From Phycisphaerales bacterium (GTDB lineage: Bacteria > Planctomycetota > Phycisphaerae > Sedimentisphaerales > Anaerohalosphaeraceae): a stretch of 16,847 nucleotides of DNA. How positions within the stretch are numbered: position 1 is the first letter of the stretch; every line of letters starts with the position of its first letter. The notes beneath the pieces are model-generated. The model did not search any database, was not told the DNA's origin, and was given only the letters and a program-made list of their open reading frames with translations. Positions 1 to 7,082 of the stretch are shown one piece after another. The stretch lies in assembly GCA_011048645.1 (NCBI GenBank), contig DSDR01000104.1, positions 1 to 16,847 on the forward strand, in the 5' to 3' direction. The position numbers and the translations under genes are program-made.

Positions 1-696
1 ACCAGCGAATGTTACCGGCAGCTTCGCACCAACCTGAAACTGTCCGGCGAAAGCGGACAGCCGCATAAGACCCTGTTTGTTACCAGTACCGCCGCCGGCG
101 ACGGGAAAACCACCGTCGCGGTGAATATGGCCGGGTCTTTTCTGTCTGAGGACAATCGCGTTCTGCTGATTGACGCCAACTTCCGTCGTCCGATGAGCAA
201 TCGTCTTTTCCCGACTTCCCGCGCCAACGGCTCTTCTGAACAACAGGCCGATTACGGTCTGAGCAATTATCTGATGGGTCAATGTACGGACGAAAAACAG
301 ATTATCCGTTCCACCGACATTGGCGGACTGTTCGTGGTTGACAGCGGTCCGCTGCCGGCCAATCCGTCCGAACTGCTGAGCAGCGACCGAATGAAGACCC
401 TGCTGGATCGATGCAAAGATCAGTTTGATTATGTCATTATCGACGGCCCGGCGATGCTCGTCAGCGACGCCAAAACCCTGGCCGCTCAGGCCGACGGAAC
501 CATCGTGGTCTTTAACGCCGCCACGACTCATCGCGGTGCAGCGATCCGGATTCTCCGCGAACTGCGCAACGTCAACGCCAATACCATCGGCACGATACTG
601 ATGGGCGTTCGCAGCCGCAAAGGGGGTTATTTCCGCGAAGTCTATCGGTCTTATCAGGATTATCAGCGAGCCGCCATACAGCAACAGCCGGTTTAA
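1..696 (+). CDS. CpsD/CapB-type bacterial tyrosine kinase (BY-kinase), 3' part
   Basis: This is the C-terminal 231 residues of a P-loop tyrosine kinase that controls polymerisation and export of capsule or exopolysaccharide at the inner membrane. The reading frame is open to the window edge, so the start and any Wzc-type transmembrane chain-length domain lie outside. Visible motifs, counted from the first base, are a YRQLRTNL segment near residues 5-12 (oligomer interface in this family), Walker A AAGDGKTT at 31-38, Walker A' LLIDANFRRP at 55-64 and Walker B YVIIDGP at about 144-150. The tail carries four closely spaced tyrosines (YFREVYRSYQDYQ), the usual autophosphorylation cluster. A nucleotide-sugar epimerase follows 45 bp downstream on the same strand, which fits a polysaccharide locus. 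The family is clear; the polymer served is unknown. Confidence 0.9.
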   Translation, partial: TSECYRQLRTNLKLSGESGQPHKTLFVTSTAAGDGKTTVAVNMAGSFLSEDNRVLLIDANFRRPMSNRLFPTSRANGSSEQQADYGLSNYLMGQCTDEKQIIRSTDIGGLFVVDSGPLPANPSELLSSDRMKTLLDRCKDQFDYVIIDGPAMLVSDAKTLAAQADGTIVVFNAATTHRGAAIRILRELRNVNANTIGTILMGVRSRKGGYFREVYRSYQDYQRAAIQQQPV

Positions 697-741
697 GTCT
701 GCCCGAACTGCGATGAATCAACTTGAAAGTGGGACAACGCT

Positions 742-1683
742 ATGACAGATAAATTTCTGGTAACCGGCGGCGCGGGGTTTATCGGCTCCAATATTTGCCG
801 TCGGCTTGTGGCTGAAGGGTGTTATGTTCGCGTGATTGACAACCTGCTGACGGGTAAAATAAGCAATCTGGCCGATATTCGGGATCGCATCGATTTTATC
901 GAAGCGGATATGGGCGACGAAAACGTCGCCCGCTCCGCCATGCGGGATATCGACATCGTACTGCATCAAGGCGCCGTGCCGTCGGTGCCGCGAAGCGTGG
1001 ACGATCCGGCCACCACCCATCAGCATTGCGTCAATGCCACCTTTACGCTGCTGCTGGCCGCACGCGACAACAACGTCAAACGGTTTGTGTATGCCGCCAG
1101 TTCTTCGGCCTACGGCGACAGCCCGACCATGCCGAAAACTGAAACAATGCCGACCAATCCGAAATCACCGTATGCCGCGGCGAAATTATTCGGCGAGTAC
1201 TATTGCAGTGTATTTTCACAAGTCTATGGGCTGGATACCGTCTCGCTGCGGTATTTCAATGTGTTTGGTCCCTACCAGGATCCGACCAGTCAATACGCCG
1301 CCGCCATTCCGGCCTTTGTCACCGCGATTTTGCGCGATCAGCCGCCGACCGTCTATGGCGACGGCGAGCAAAGTCGGGATTTCACCTATATTGACAACGT
1401 CGTCCAAGCCAATCTGCTGGCCGCCCGCGCCGAGAAAACCGACGGGCAAGTGATCAACATCGCCTGCGGACAAAAAATCACCGTCAACGCCATCATTGAC
1501 CTGATTAATTCGCTCGCCGGAAAATCCGTCAAGGCCCGTTATGTTCCCCCGCGGCCGGGGGATGTGAAACATTCGCTGGCCGATATCCAAAAAGCAAAGT
1601 CGCTGATCGGGTACGAACCGGTTGTTCAATTTCAAGAGGGGTTGGAAAAAGCAATTACCTGGTATCGCGAAAATCTGATGTGA
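742..1683 (+). CDS. NAD-dependent nucleotide-sugar 4-epimerase (extended SDR, WbpP/GalE-like)
   Basis: This 313-residue cytoplasmic enzyme probably interconverts UDP-sugars at C4 (UDP-GlcNAc/GalNAc or UDP-Glc/Gal) to supply precursors for surface polysaccharide. The N-terminal Rossmann motif GGAGFIG is at residues 9-15. The catalytic Ser cluster SSSAYG lies near 120-125 and YAAAK at 144-148 supplies the Tyr/Lys pair. RYFNVFGPYQDP, then GDGEQSRDFTYIDN, are the substrate-domain signatures of extended SDR epimerases. SVPRSVDDP resembles the WbpP-like subgroup that acts on N-acetylated UDP-hexoses, but substrate cannot be settled from sequence. Length is normal. The ATG has only a weak purine-rich SD. 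No promoter or terminator stands out in the 45 bp after the kinase gene, so the two are probably cotranscribed. Confidence 0.9.
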   Translation: MTDKFLVTGGAGFIGSNICRRLVAEGCYVRVIDNLLTGKISNLADIRDRIDFIEADMGDENVARSAMRDIDIVLHQGAVPSVPRSVDDPATTHQHCVNATFTLLLAARDNNVKRFVYAASSSAYGDSPTMPKTETMPTNPKSPYAAAKLFGEYYCSVFSQVYGLDTVSLRYFNVFGPYQDPTSQYAAAIPAFVTAILRDQPPTVYGDGEQSRDFTYIDNVVQANLLAARAEKTDGQVINIACGQKITVNAIIDLINSLAGKSVKARYVPPRPGDVKHSLADIQKAKSLIGYEPVVQFQEGLEKAITWYRENLM

Positions 1684-1793
1684 ACGTTCCGCCCTGCTGT
1701 TGTGCTCTCTACGGGTGCGATAAAACAGCGGGACCCTGTATGATAGCCTATCAGATATCGTTTGCTGTGTAATTGAGGTCATTTGATGAATGT

Positions 1794-1822
1794 TTGACTT
1801 TTCGGCGTCGTTGTTGTAACAT
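1794..1822 (+). promoter_or_regulatory. Candidate sigma-70 promoter of the diguanylate cyclase operon
   Basis: TTGACT at 1794-1799 (5 of 6 consensus) and TAACAT at 1817-1822 (4 of 6) are separated by 17 bp. Transcription would start near 1829, just ahead of the SD of the next gene. The gap after the epimerase also holds an imperfect inverted repeat (CCCTGCTGTT near 1692, AACAGCGGG near 1724) with no T-tract; it could be a weak terminator or nothing. Confidence 0.5.
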
Positions 1823-1843
1823 AAAGGTTTTGGAGAACGGGTG

Positions 1844-2344
1844 ATGCTGAAAGAAATCGGACAGCATAATACAACAATTCACGCGATATTCAGGCCCGCC
1901 GATGTCGTGCGGGATGTGTTGCGGGACTACGCAGCAAACAGAGGCTGTCGTCTGACTTGTTACAGTGACCTGTGGGAGACCGTCAGCCGGATGCCCTTTA
2001 CCCATCACGATCATACAACGATTATCACCGCTCGTCCGGAGCGTCTTACGCCTGAGGGTATCGCGGTTTTGGAGGGATTTATCGAAAGCACAAATCTGGT
2101 TTTTATCCTTTGGCTTGAGAATGGGCCGTCTTTCAGTACCATAAAAAGACATTTTGGAAAACAAAATCTTTATGTTTCAGACAATATTTGTCAATTTGAT
2201 GATATTCTCAAGAATCTTGAAAAGTCAGGCCTCTTTTGCCAAAATAAACTCGAAAAAAGCAAAACGGTACGAAAGCACCCCCCCATTCGCACTGTCTCGC
2301 TCAGTGATGAAGAACTGAATGCATTGCGAGGAACCAATAGATGA
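1844..2344 (+). CDS. Uncharacterised protein, possibly receiver-like, coupled to a diguanylate cyclase
   Basis: This 166-residue soluble protein has no signal peptide or membrane segment, and I do not recognise its family. Its pattern of short hydrophobic strands between helices (IHAIFRPAD, TTIITARPERL, LVFILWLENG, then an FDDILKNL helix) resembles a receiver-like alpha/beta fold. It has no convincing acidic pocket or phospho-acceptor Asp. The SD GGAG at 1832-1835 lies 8 nt from the ATG at 1844. A GTG directly before it, at 1841, is an alternative start with 5-nt spacing. The stop TGA overlaps the next gene's start in an ATGA, so the two proteins are probably made in a fixed ratio and may interact. 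A role in sensing or in regulating the cyclase is inferred from that context alone. Confidence 0.75.
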   Translation: MLKEIGQHNTTIHAIFRPADVVRDVLRDYAANRGCRLTCYSDLWETVSRMPFTHHDHTTIITARPERLTPEGIAVLEGFIESTNLVFILWLENGPSFSTIKRHFGKQNLYVSDNICQFDDILKNLEKSGLFCQNKLEKSKTVRKHPPIRTVSLSDEELNALRGTNR

Positions 2345-3381
2345 ATGTTCGCTGCCAAAACCCTATCCAAGATCGCGCTGTTCTGCTTGTCGGGACAGAT
2401 TTGTCTCAGATGCCTGCCGATTGTCCGACGGAATCTTCCTGTCTTATTCGGCGGAATTCCGTAGCCGAGGCCATCCCGGTTTTACGTCATGGGCACTTTG
2501 ACAAAGTCATTGTTGCCTTATCGGCCCTTCAGAACCATTTCGAACCGTCGTTATCCGGCCTGCGACAAGCCGCCCCGTCGGCACGTATTGTTTTGCTGGC
2601 CCAAATGCTCGAAGAACCGCTTCTGATCGAACAAATGAATCAAAATCGGATGTCTTTGCCGCGGTTGTTCGACGATTACCTGATCAGTCCCGTCCGGCTT
2701 GATGAATTGACAAACACATTAACAAAAACAAGGCACTCGGACGGCGACAAGCGAACAGAAACAGACAAAGACCGGCGTATAGAAGAGCTGGAAAAGCTGG
2801 TCATTCAGGACGATTTAACCGGCCTGAAGAACCGCCGCTATCTGCGTCAGTTCCTGCCGCAGGTTCTTGCGCTGGCTGAACGCGATCAGCTTCGCGTAAC
2901 GCTTTTACTGTTCGACATTGACGACTTCAAACACTACAACGACGCCTACGGCCATGCCGTCGGTGATAATGTACTCCGGCAGGCCGGACGAATGATCCAG
3001 CGATGCTGTCGCAGCCACGATGTGGTCGCGCGTCTGGGAGGCGATGAATTTGCCGTGGTGTTCTGGGATTTACCGAGCGAAAAACATGACAAACAAAACC
3101 CTCCGCGAAGCCACCGCGACCGCCGCAGCACAAAAATGAATCACCCGCACGAGCCGATTTTTATGGCCGAGCGATTCTGCAAGGAACTTCATCAGGCGGC
3201 ATTTGAATATATCGGCCCCAAAGGCAAAGGCGCTTTGACCATCAGCGGCGGACTGGCAACCTTTCCCGTCGATGCAAAAACCGTTGACGAACTGCTCGAA
3301 AAAGCGGATATGGCGATGCTTGAAGCCAAACGAAGCGGCAAAAACCGTCTCTATCTGGTCGGTCAGCCGACCTCTGAATAA
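2341..3381 (+). CDS. GGDEF diguanylate cyclase with a degenerate N-terminal receiver-like domain
   Basis: This 346-residue enzyme is predicted to make cyclic di-GMP from two GTP in the cytoplasm. Residues 12-127 look like a pseudo-receiver: a VLLVGTD strand, then KVIVALS where a phospho-acceptor Asp would be expected, and YLISPV in place of the usual Lys-Pro. A charged helix (about 135-155) links it to the GGDEF domain. The catalytic side is intact: DDLTGLKNRR at 157-166, FDIDDFKHYND at 191-201, GHAVGD with Asp209, and GGDEF at 233-237. RSHD at 224-227 lies five residues before GGDEF, the position of the product-inhibition I-site. About 35 residues rich in Lys, Arg, His and Pro (245-276) are inserted after GGDEF before the domain resumes. 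SD GAGGAA at 2328-2333. Activity is likely; the input signal is unknown. Confidence 0.93.
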   Translation: MNVRCQNPIQDRAVLLVGTDLSQMPADCPTESSCLIRRNSVAEAIPVLRHGHFDKVIVALSALQNHFEPSLSGLRQAAPSARIVLLAQMLEEPLLIEQMNQNRMSLPRLFDDYLISPVRLDELTNTLTKTRHSDGDKRTETDKDRRIEELEKLVIQDDLTGLKNRRYLRQFLPQVLALAERDQLRVTLLLFDIDDFKHYNDAYGHAVGDNVLRQAGRMIQRCCRSHDVVARLGGDEFAVVFWDLPSEKHDKQNPPRSHRDRRSTKMNHPHEPIFMAERFCKELHQAAFEYIGPKGKGALTISGGLATFPVDAKTVDELLEKADMAMLEAKRSGKNRLYLVGQPTSE

Positions 3382-3397
3382 CGACTTTTCAGAAACA

Positions 3398-3437
3398 CCC
3401 CTGCCTGCCTGCCTGCCAATAAAGGCCAGGCAAGGGG
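3398..3437. repeat. Inverted repeat with (CTGC)4 microsatellite between convergent genes
   Basis: Four exact tandem CTGC units occupy 3401-3416. The arm CCCCTGCCTG (3398-3407) can pair with CAGGCAAGGGG (3427-3437) apart from one bulged A, and an inner alternative pairs GCCTGCC (3411-3417) with GGCCAGGC (3424-3431) around an AATAAA loop. The element lies between the stops of two convergent genes, where it could act as a bidirectional terminator, but no T-tract follows on either strand. Confidence 0.45.
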
Positions 3438-3487
3438 CCTTAATGCATCAAACACCGAACATTGAGACACGCAACCGGACCCCGTCG

Positions 3488-3916
3488 CTACCAACAACCG
3501 ATATCATAGGGATTGGCGCATTCGAGCCAGGAGGACGCCAACAGCACAAAATCATCCAGGTTCACCCGGCAATCGCCGGTTACATCGCCTTCCAAATCGC
3601 ATTGATAAACGGAAAAGACAGCGTCGCTGATATCGAAGACCAACAGGTCGGCGGCGTTTGAAATTCTGACAAGACAGTCATCGGAATCCAGCAGAGGGAC
3701 CTGCCAGGAATAAACGCCGGCATTGCCGGTATTGGGCGGATAAACCGGCATCCAGGTTTTCCCATTATCATGCGAGAATTCCACTTTGACATTATTGACG
3801 GTTCCGGTATGACTCCATTCGATATTATATTCATTGAGAATCACGGATGCGCCGAACACAGAACACGCACAGAACAGCAATAGTGCCATCGCTGATTTAC
3901 AGGTTTTCTTCATCAT
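3488..3916 (-). CDS. Small secreted protein with an Ig-like module and a C-terminal dockerin half-repeat
   Basis: This 142-residue exported protein has a signal peptide, MMKKTCKSAMALLLFCACSV, with cleavage probably after VFG-A near residue 23. The body (about 25-105), with VKVEFSHDNGKTW and YSWQVP...CLVRISNAAD, resembles the Ig/FN3-like repeats common in secreted proteins of Bacteroidetes and Planctomycetes. The C-terminus has one dockerin-style calcium loop, GDVTGDCRVNLDDF, then LLASSWLE, ending CANPYDIGCW. A full dockerin has two such loops, so this is a half or a short anchoring tag. The frame stays open upstream to 4033, but SD GGAAAGGG at 3921-3928 and the signal peptide support the ATG at 3916; the next ATG at 3913 is equally possible. 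It follows another dockerin protein by 49 bp and is probably cotranscribed. Function unknown. Confidence 0.85.
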   Translation of the reverse strand: MMKKTCKSAMALLLFCACSVFGASVILNEYNIEWSHTGTVNNVKVEFSHDNGKTWMPVYPPNTGNAGVYSWQVPLLDSDDCLVRISNAADLLVFDISDAVFSVYQCDLEGDVTGDCRVNLDDFVLLASSWLECANPYDIGCW

Positions 3917-3965
3917 TTTTCCCTTTCCAAGACAAATATACAAAAAGACACGAATAAAACCGCCT

Positions 3966-4979
3966 TTATTTCCCGCGAAGCCAAAGAGAAGCAAACAGAG
4001 CCACATCCGATACATCAAGCCGGCCATCGGCATTCAAATCGGCAAATGTCCAAAACAGGCCGCTACGCCAGTAACCCGAAAAGACGGCGTAATCGTGTAA
4101 ATCCACTTTACCGTCATTGTTCAAGTCCGGCTGCGGAAATACGACAAAAGGGGCATATCGATAAACAGCCCCACCTTCATTGCCGTAATCTTCACAGAGA
4201 TACAGTTCGCTCCCTTTGATCGTTACGCCCTCTTGGTCGTTGCCGGGCAAACTCCATTGTCCAAGAAGCGATCCGTCGGTCGTCATTGCCCTGAGCAGGT
4301 CTGTGTTATCATAGATGGCATACAGCACATCCTGAGTCGGCACATAATGCATACCAGAGATATTTTTGATCCCCTGAATCGGATAGATTGAACCGATAAA
4401 GGTAACCGCGGCGCTGTCGGCGCTGGACAAAATCGGCAATCGAAAAACAAAGATTTGGCCGGTCTCCTGCAGTCCGGCGTAAAACAGTCCGCCTTCCGGG
4501 TCAGCGTCGTCCGGTACAAATGTCAGCGCTTCCAGACCGGAATTTTTTGGTCCGTCCATCCATCCGGTCAAATCAAAAATGCGACTGACCGTACCCGTGG
4601 AAAGATTGAACTCATAAATGCTGTCGGGATGTTCTATCCCCAAATAGATAAAATCGCTTTTCGGATTGGCGACGGTTACCGCCTCAATGTCCGCATCTAC
4701 CGGCCATAACTCAAGATCTTCGCCTCTGTCAGTCATCGAAGCGACAAGACCGCTGTCGCTGACCAGAAATAACCTTTGCAATTCCGTATGCCAAACAAGG
4801 CCGCTGGCTTCAAAATTCGACGGCAACCGCTGCCCGATGTTGACTGCGGGCAACGCCTCAGGAGGAAACGGAACCGCTGACCCTACCGAAAGCGAACCGG
4901 CCAAAAAGAGAACCCCTGCCCATAACTTTGATTTCAAAGATGCGACGATCACACCCCCCGAATACACGTTAATGTCCAA
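3966..4979 (-). CDS. Secreted beta-propeller protein (SdiA-regulated/esterase-like) with C-terminal dockerin repeat pair
   Basis: This protein has up to 337 residues and is exported. A signal peptide (KSKLWAGVLFLAGSLSVGSA, cleaved before VPFP) follows about 15 N-terminal residues. Residues 50-280 have a repeating strand pattern (SGLVWHTELQRLFLVSD, IEAVTVANP, SGLEALTFVPD, ISGMHYVPTQDVLYAIYD, EGVTIKGSELYLCEDYGN) like SdiA-regulated or phytase-like beta-propellers, whose substrates are mostly unknown. Residues 284-337 carry two full calcium loops, DLNNDGKVDLHDY and DLNADGRLDVSDV, each followed by an aromatic helix: a dockerin type I module that would bind a cohesin or cell-surface receptor outside the cell. 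The start is uncertain: TTG at 4979, GTG at 4952 or TTG at 4937 are all in frame, and none has an ideal SD. A promoter-like element lies just upstream. Confidence 0.87.
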   Translation of the reverse strand: MDINVYSGGVIVASLKSKLWAGVLFLAGSLSVGSAVPFPPEALPAVNIGQRLPSNFEASGLVWHTELQRLFLVSDSGLVASMTDRGEDLELWPVDADIEAVTVANPKSDFIYLGIEHPDSIYEFNLSTGTVSRIFDLTGWMDGPKNSGLEALTFVPDDADPEGGLFYAGLQETGQIFVFRLPILSSADSAAVTFIGSIYPIQGIKNISGMHYVPTQDVLYAIYDNTDLLRAMTTDGSLLGQWSLPGNDQEGVTIKGSELYLCEDYGNEGGAVYRYAPFVVFPQPDLNNDGKVDLHDYAVFSGYWRSGLFWTFADLNADGRLDVSDVALFASLWLRGK

Positions 4980-4989
4980 CTTAAAATCT

Positions 4990-5018
4990 TATATAATCAG
5001 GAAATATTGTACCTTCAA
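4990..5018 (-). promoter_or_regulatory. Candidate sigma-70 promoter of the dockerin gene pair
   Basis: On the minus strand TTGAAG (5018-5013) and TATATA (4995-4990) are separated by exactly 17 bp in an AT-rich stretch. The predicted start of transcription near 4983 is only a few bases before the TTG at 4979. Either the mRNA is nearly leaderless or translation starts at one of the internal in-frame GTG/TTG codons. Confidence 0.45.
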
Positions 5019-5234
5019 CCCTTTCAAAAGTCAACTAAAATCTGCCACGTCCTATTTCGGACACAAAACAGGCAAAATTCAAACAAAAGACTTAAAGGCT
5101 CGTTCACTCTTGGCTCTGTACCCTTTTGTATATAACCAGATTTGAAAAGCGGCGCCTCTTGCATTTTGACCACACGGCCGGTAGCATATAGCGTTTGGTT
5201 TTTGTTTCTGTTATTTTTTCTATTCGGATAGCCT

Positions 5235-7082
5235 TTGAGCCAGAAAAAATATGACATTATTGTCGTGGGCGGCGGGCACGCTGGCGCCGAAGCGGCTTGG
5301 GCGGCCAGCCGACTGGGGGCGCAGACTCTGTTGCTGACCATGCGGCGGGACACCATCGCAAAAATGAGCTGCAATCCGGCGATCGGCGGCCTGGCCAAGG
5401 GGCAGATTGTGCGCGAAATCGACGCGATGGGCGGGCTGATGGGGTTAGCGACCGATGCGGCGGGCATTCAGTTTCGTCTGCTCAATCGCTCCAAAGGACC
5501 GGCCGTGCAAAGCCCCCGCGCCCAGACCGACAAATATCAGTACGCCGCTTACATTCGGCAGCAACTCGAATCGACCGACAACCTGACCCTCGCCGAACAT
5601 ACCGCCGCCGAGGTGCTGACTCGGAATGGCGCTGTATGCGGTGTACGATGTGAGGACGGAACAGAATTTGCCGCCTCGGCAGTCATTCTGACAACAGGGA
5701 CGTTTTTGCGAGGCGTCATGCATATGGGGCGTGAGCAGTGGCCCGGCGGTCGGCTGGGAGAACCGGCCGGCAACGCCCTGAGCGACTGTCTGCGCAGGCT
5801 CGGCCTGATGGTCAAACGCCTCAAAACCGGCACGCCGGTACGACTGGACGGCGCGACACTGGATTACGACAAAACGGACATTCAGCCGGGCGATGCCGAT
5901 CCGCAGCCGTTTTCGTTTATGAACGACCGGATTGATCGTCCACAGGTTCCCTGTTGGATTACCTGGACCAATCCGGCCATCCACGATTTGCTCCGGGCCA
6001 ATCTGCATTTGGCGCCGATGTACACCGGACAGATTCAATCCGTCGGGCCGCGCTATTGTCCGAGCATCGAAACCAAAATTATGCGGTTTGCCGATAAGAC
6101 ACGGCATCAGGTTTTTCTGGAGCCGGAAGACCAAAACGTTACGACCATCTATTGCAACGGCATCAGTACGTCGTATCCGAAAGAGATTCAGGATCAGATG
6201 CTTCGGTTGATGGAAGGAACGCAGCGGGCCAGAATTGTTCATTACGCCTATGCCATCGAATATGACTATTGTCCAGCAACCCAGCTCAAGCCGAATCTTG
6301 AAACGCGAACTCTTGCCGGCTTGTTTCTGGCCGGACAAATCAACGGGACAAGCGGCTATGAGGAAGCGGCCGGACAGGGGCTGCTTGCCGGCGTCAACGC
6401 CGTACACAAACTGGCCGGTAAAGAACCGCTCGTTCTCGGCCGCGACCAGGCCTATCTGGGCGTCCTGGTGGATGATTTATTGACACGGGAGATTGATGAG
6501 CCGTATCGGATGTTCACATCGCGGGCAGAATACAGGCTCACGCTGCGAAGCGATAACGCCGATGCCCGTCTGGCACCCATCGGCAGGCAAATCGGCCTGG
6601 TGGACGAGTCGCGCTGGCAGCGGTTCTGCGCCAAACAGCAAGCGATTGAACAATTGCAATCCTATCTCAAACAGACCCGCATCGGCGGCAAGAGTCTGTG
6701 GGAATGGATCAAACAGCCTACCCATCCGCTGTCCGAGGACCTGACGAATAATGACAACATTGCGAAGATGGGGTTGCCGCGCGAAGTCATTCAGGCCGCG
6801 GCCATTGCATGCAAATACGAAGGTTATCTGGCACGGCAGGACAAACAGATCGCCGCTTTTCGCAATCTGGAGCATATCAAACTGCCCGTCGATCTGGATT
6901 ATCACCGCATACCGCATTTGCGGTTTGAGGCGCGCGAAAAGCTTGCGGCCTTTCGCCCTTTTACGCTGGGGCAGGCCTCCCGTCTGGGCGGTATTACGCC
7001 GGCGGACATCACGATCATTCAAATCCATCTGAAGAAAACCAAAAGCCGTTTATCCTATGAATCAACCGCCTACGAAACGTAA
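5235..7082 (+). CDS. mnmG: tRNA uridine-34 5-carboxymethylaminomethyl synthesis enzyme MnmG (GidA)
   Basis: This FAD enzyme works with MnmE to add carboxymethylaminomethyl to wobble uridine 34 of several tRNAs, using NADH and a folate one-carbon donor. All 615 residues of a typical MnmG are present. The dinucleotide-binding motif VVGGGHAGAEAA is at residues 10-21 and the family signature NPAIGGLAKG at 47-56. Later come MGREQWPGGRLGEPAG, the INGTSGYEEAAGQGLLAG block and MFTSRAEYRLTLRSDNAD, then the C-terminal helical domain that binds MnmE and tRNA. The TTG at 5235 is the only sensible start, with a weak SD (GGA at 5226-5228). The 255 bp before it contain promoter-like TATAAC (5131-5136) and TTGACC (near 5168), each with a poorly spaced partner. 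The gene overlaps lpxB by 26 bp, so the two are cotranscribed. MnmE is not in the window. Confidence 0.97.
   Translation: MSQKKYDIIVVGGGHAGAEAAWAASRLGAQTLLLTMRRDTIAKMSCNPAIGGLAKGQIVREIDAMGGLMGLATDAAGIQFRLLNRSKGPAVQSPRAQTDKYQYAAYIRQQLESTDNLTLAEHTAAEVLTRNGAVCGVRCEDGTEFAASAVILTTGTFLRGVMHMGREQWPGGRLGEPAGNALSDCLRRLGLMVKRLKTGTPVRLDGATLDYDKTDIQPGDADPQPFSFMNDRIDRPQVPCWITWTNPAIHDLLRANLHLAPMYTGQIQSVGPRYCPSIETKIMRFADKTRHQVFLEPEDQNVTTIYCNGISTSYPKEIQDQMLRLMEGTQRARIVHYAYAIEYDYCPATQLKPNLETRTLAGLFLAGQINGTSGYEEAAGQGLLAGVNAVHKLAGKEPLVLGRDQAYLGVLVDDLLTREIDEPYRMFTSRAEYRLTLRSDNADARLAPIGRQIGLVDESRWQRFCAKQQAIEQLQSYLKQTRIGGKSLWEWIKQPTHPLSEDLTNNDNIAKMGLPREVIQAAAIACKYEGYLARQDKQIAAFRNLEHIKLPVDLDYHRIPHLRFEAREKLAAFRPFTLGQASRLGGITPADITIIQIHLKKTKSRLSYESTAYET

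Noticed and set aside
1692..1732. Terminator after the epimerase (CCCTGCTGTT ... AACAGCGGG)
   Set aside because: The stem has a bulge and a long loop, and no T-tract follows.
3917..4033. Upstream extension of the small dockerin protein to 4033
   Set aside because: It would overlap the preceding gene and bury the signal peptide 39 residues inside; the SD at 3921-3928 favours the ATG at 3916.
5445..6407. Long minus-strand open frame of 320 codons inside mnmG
   Set aside because: It lies wholly opposite the conserved MnmG coding sequence and its translation has no family features; it is a GC-rich shadow frame.
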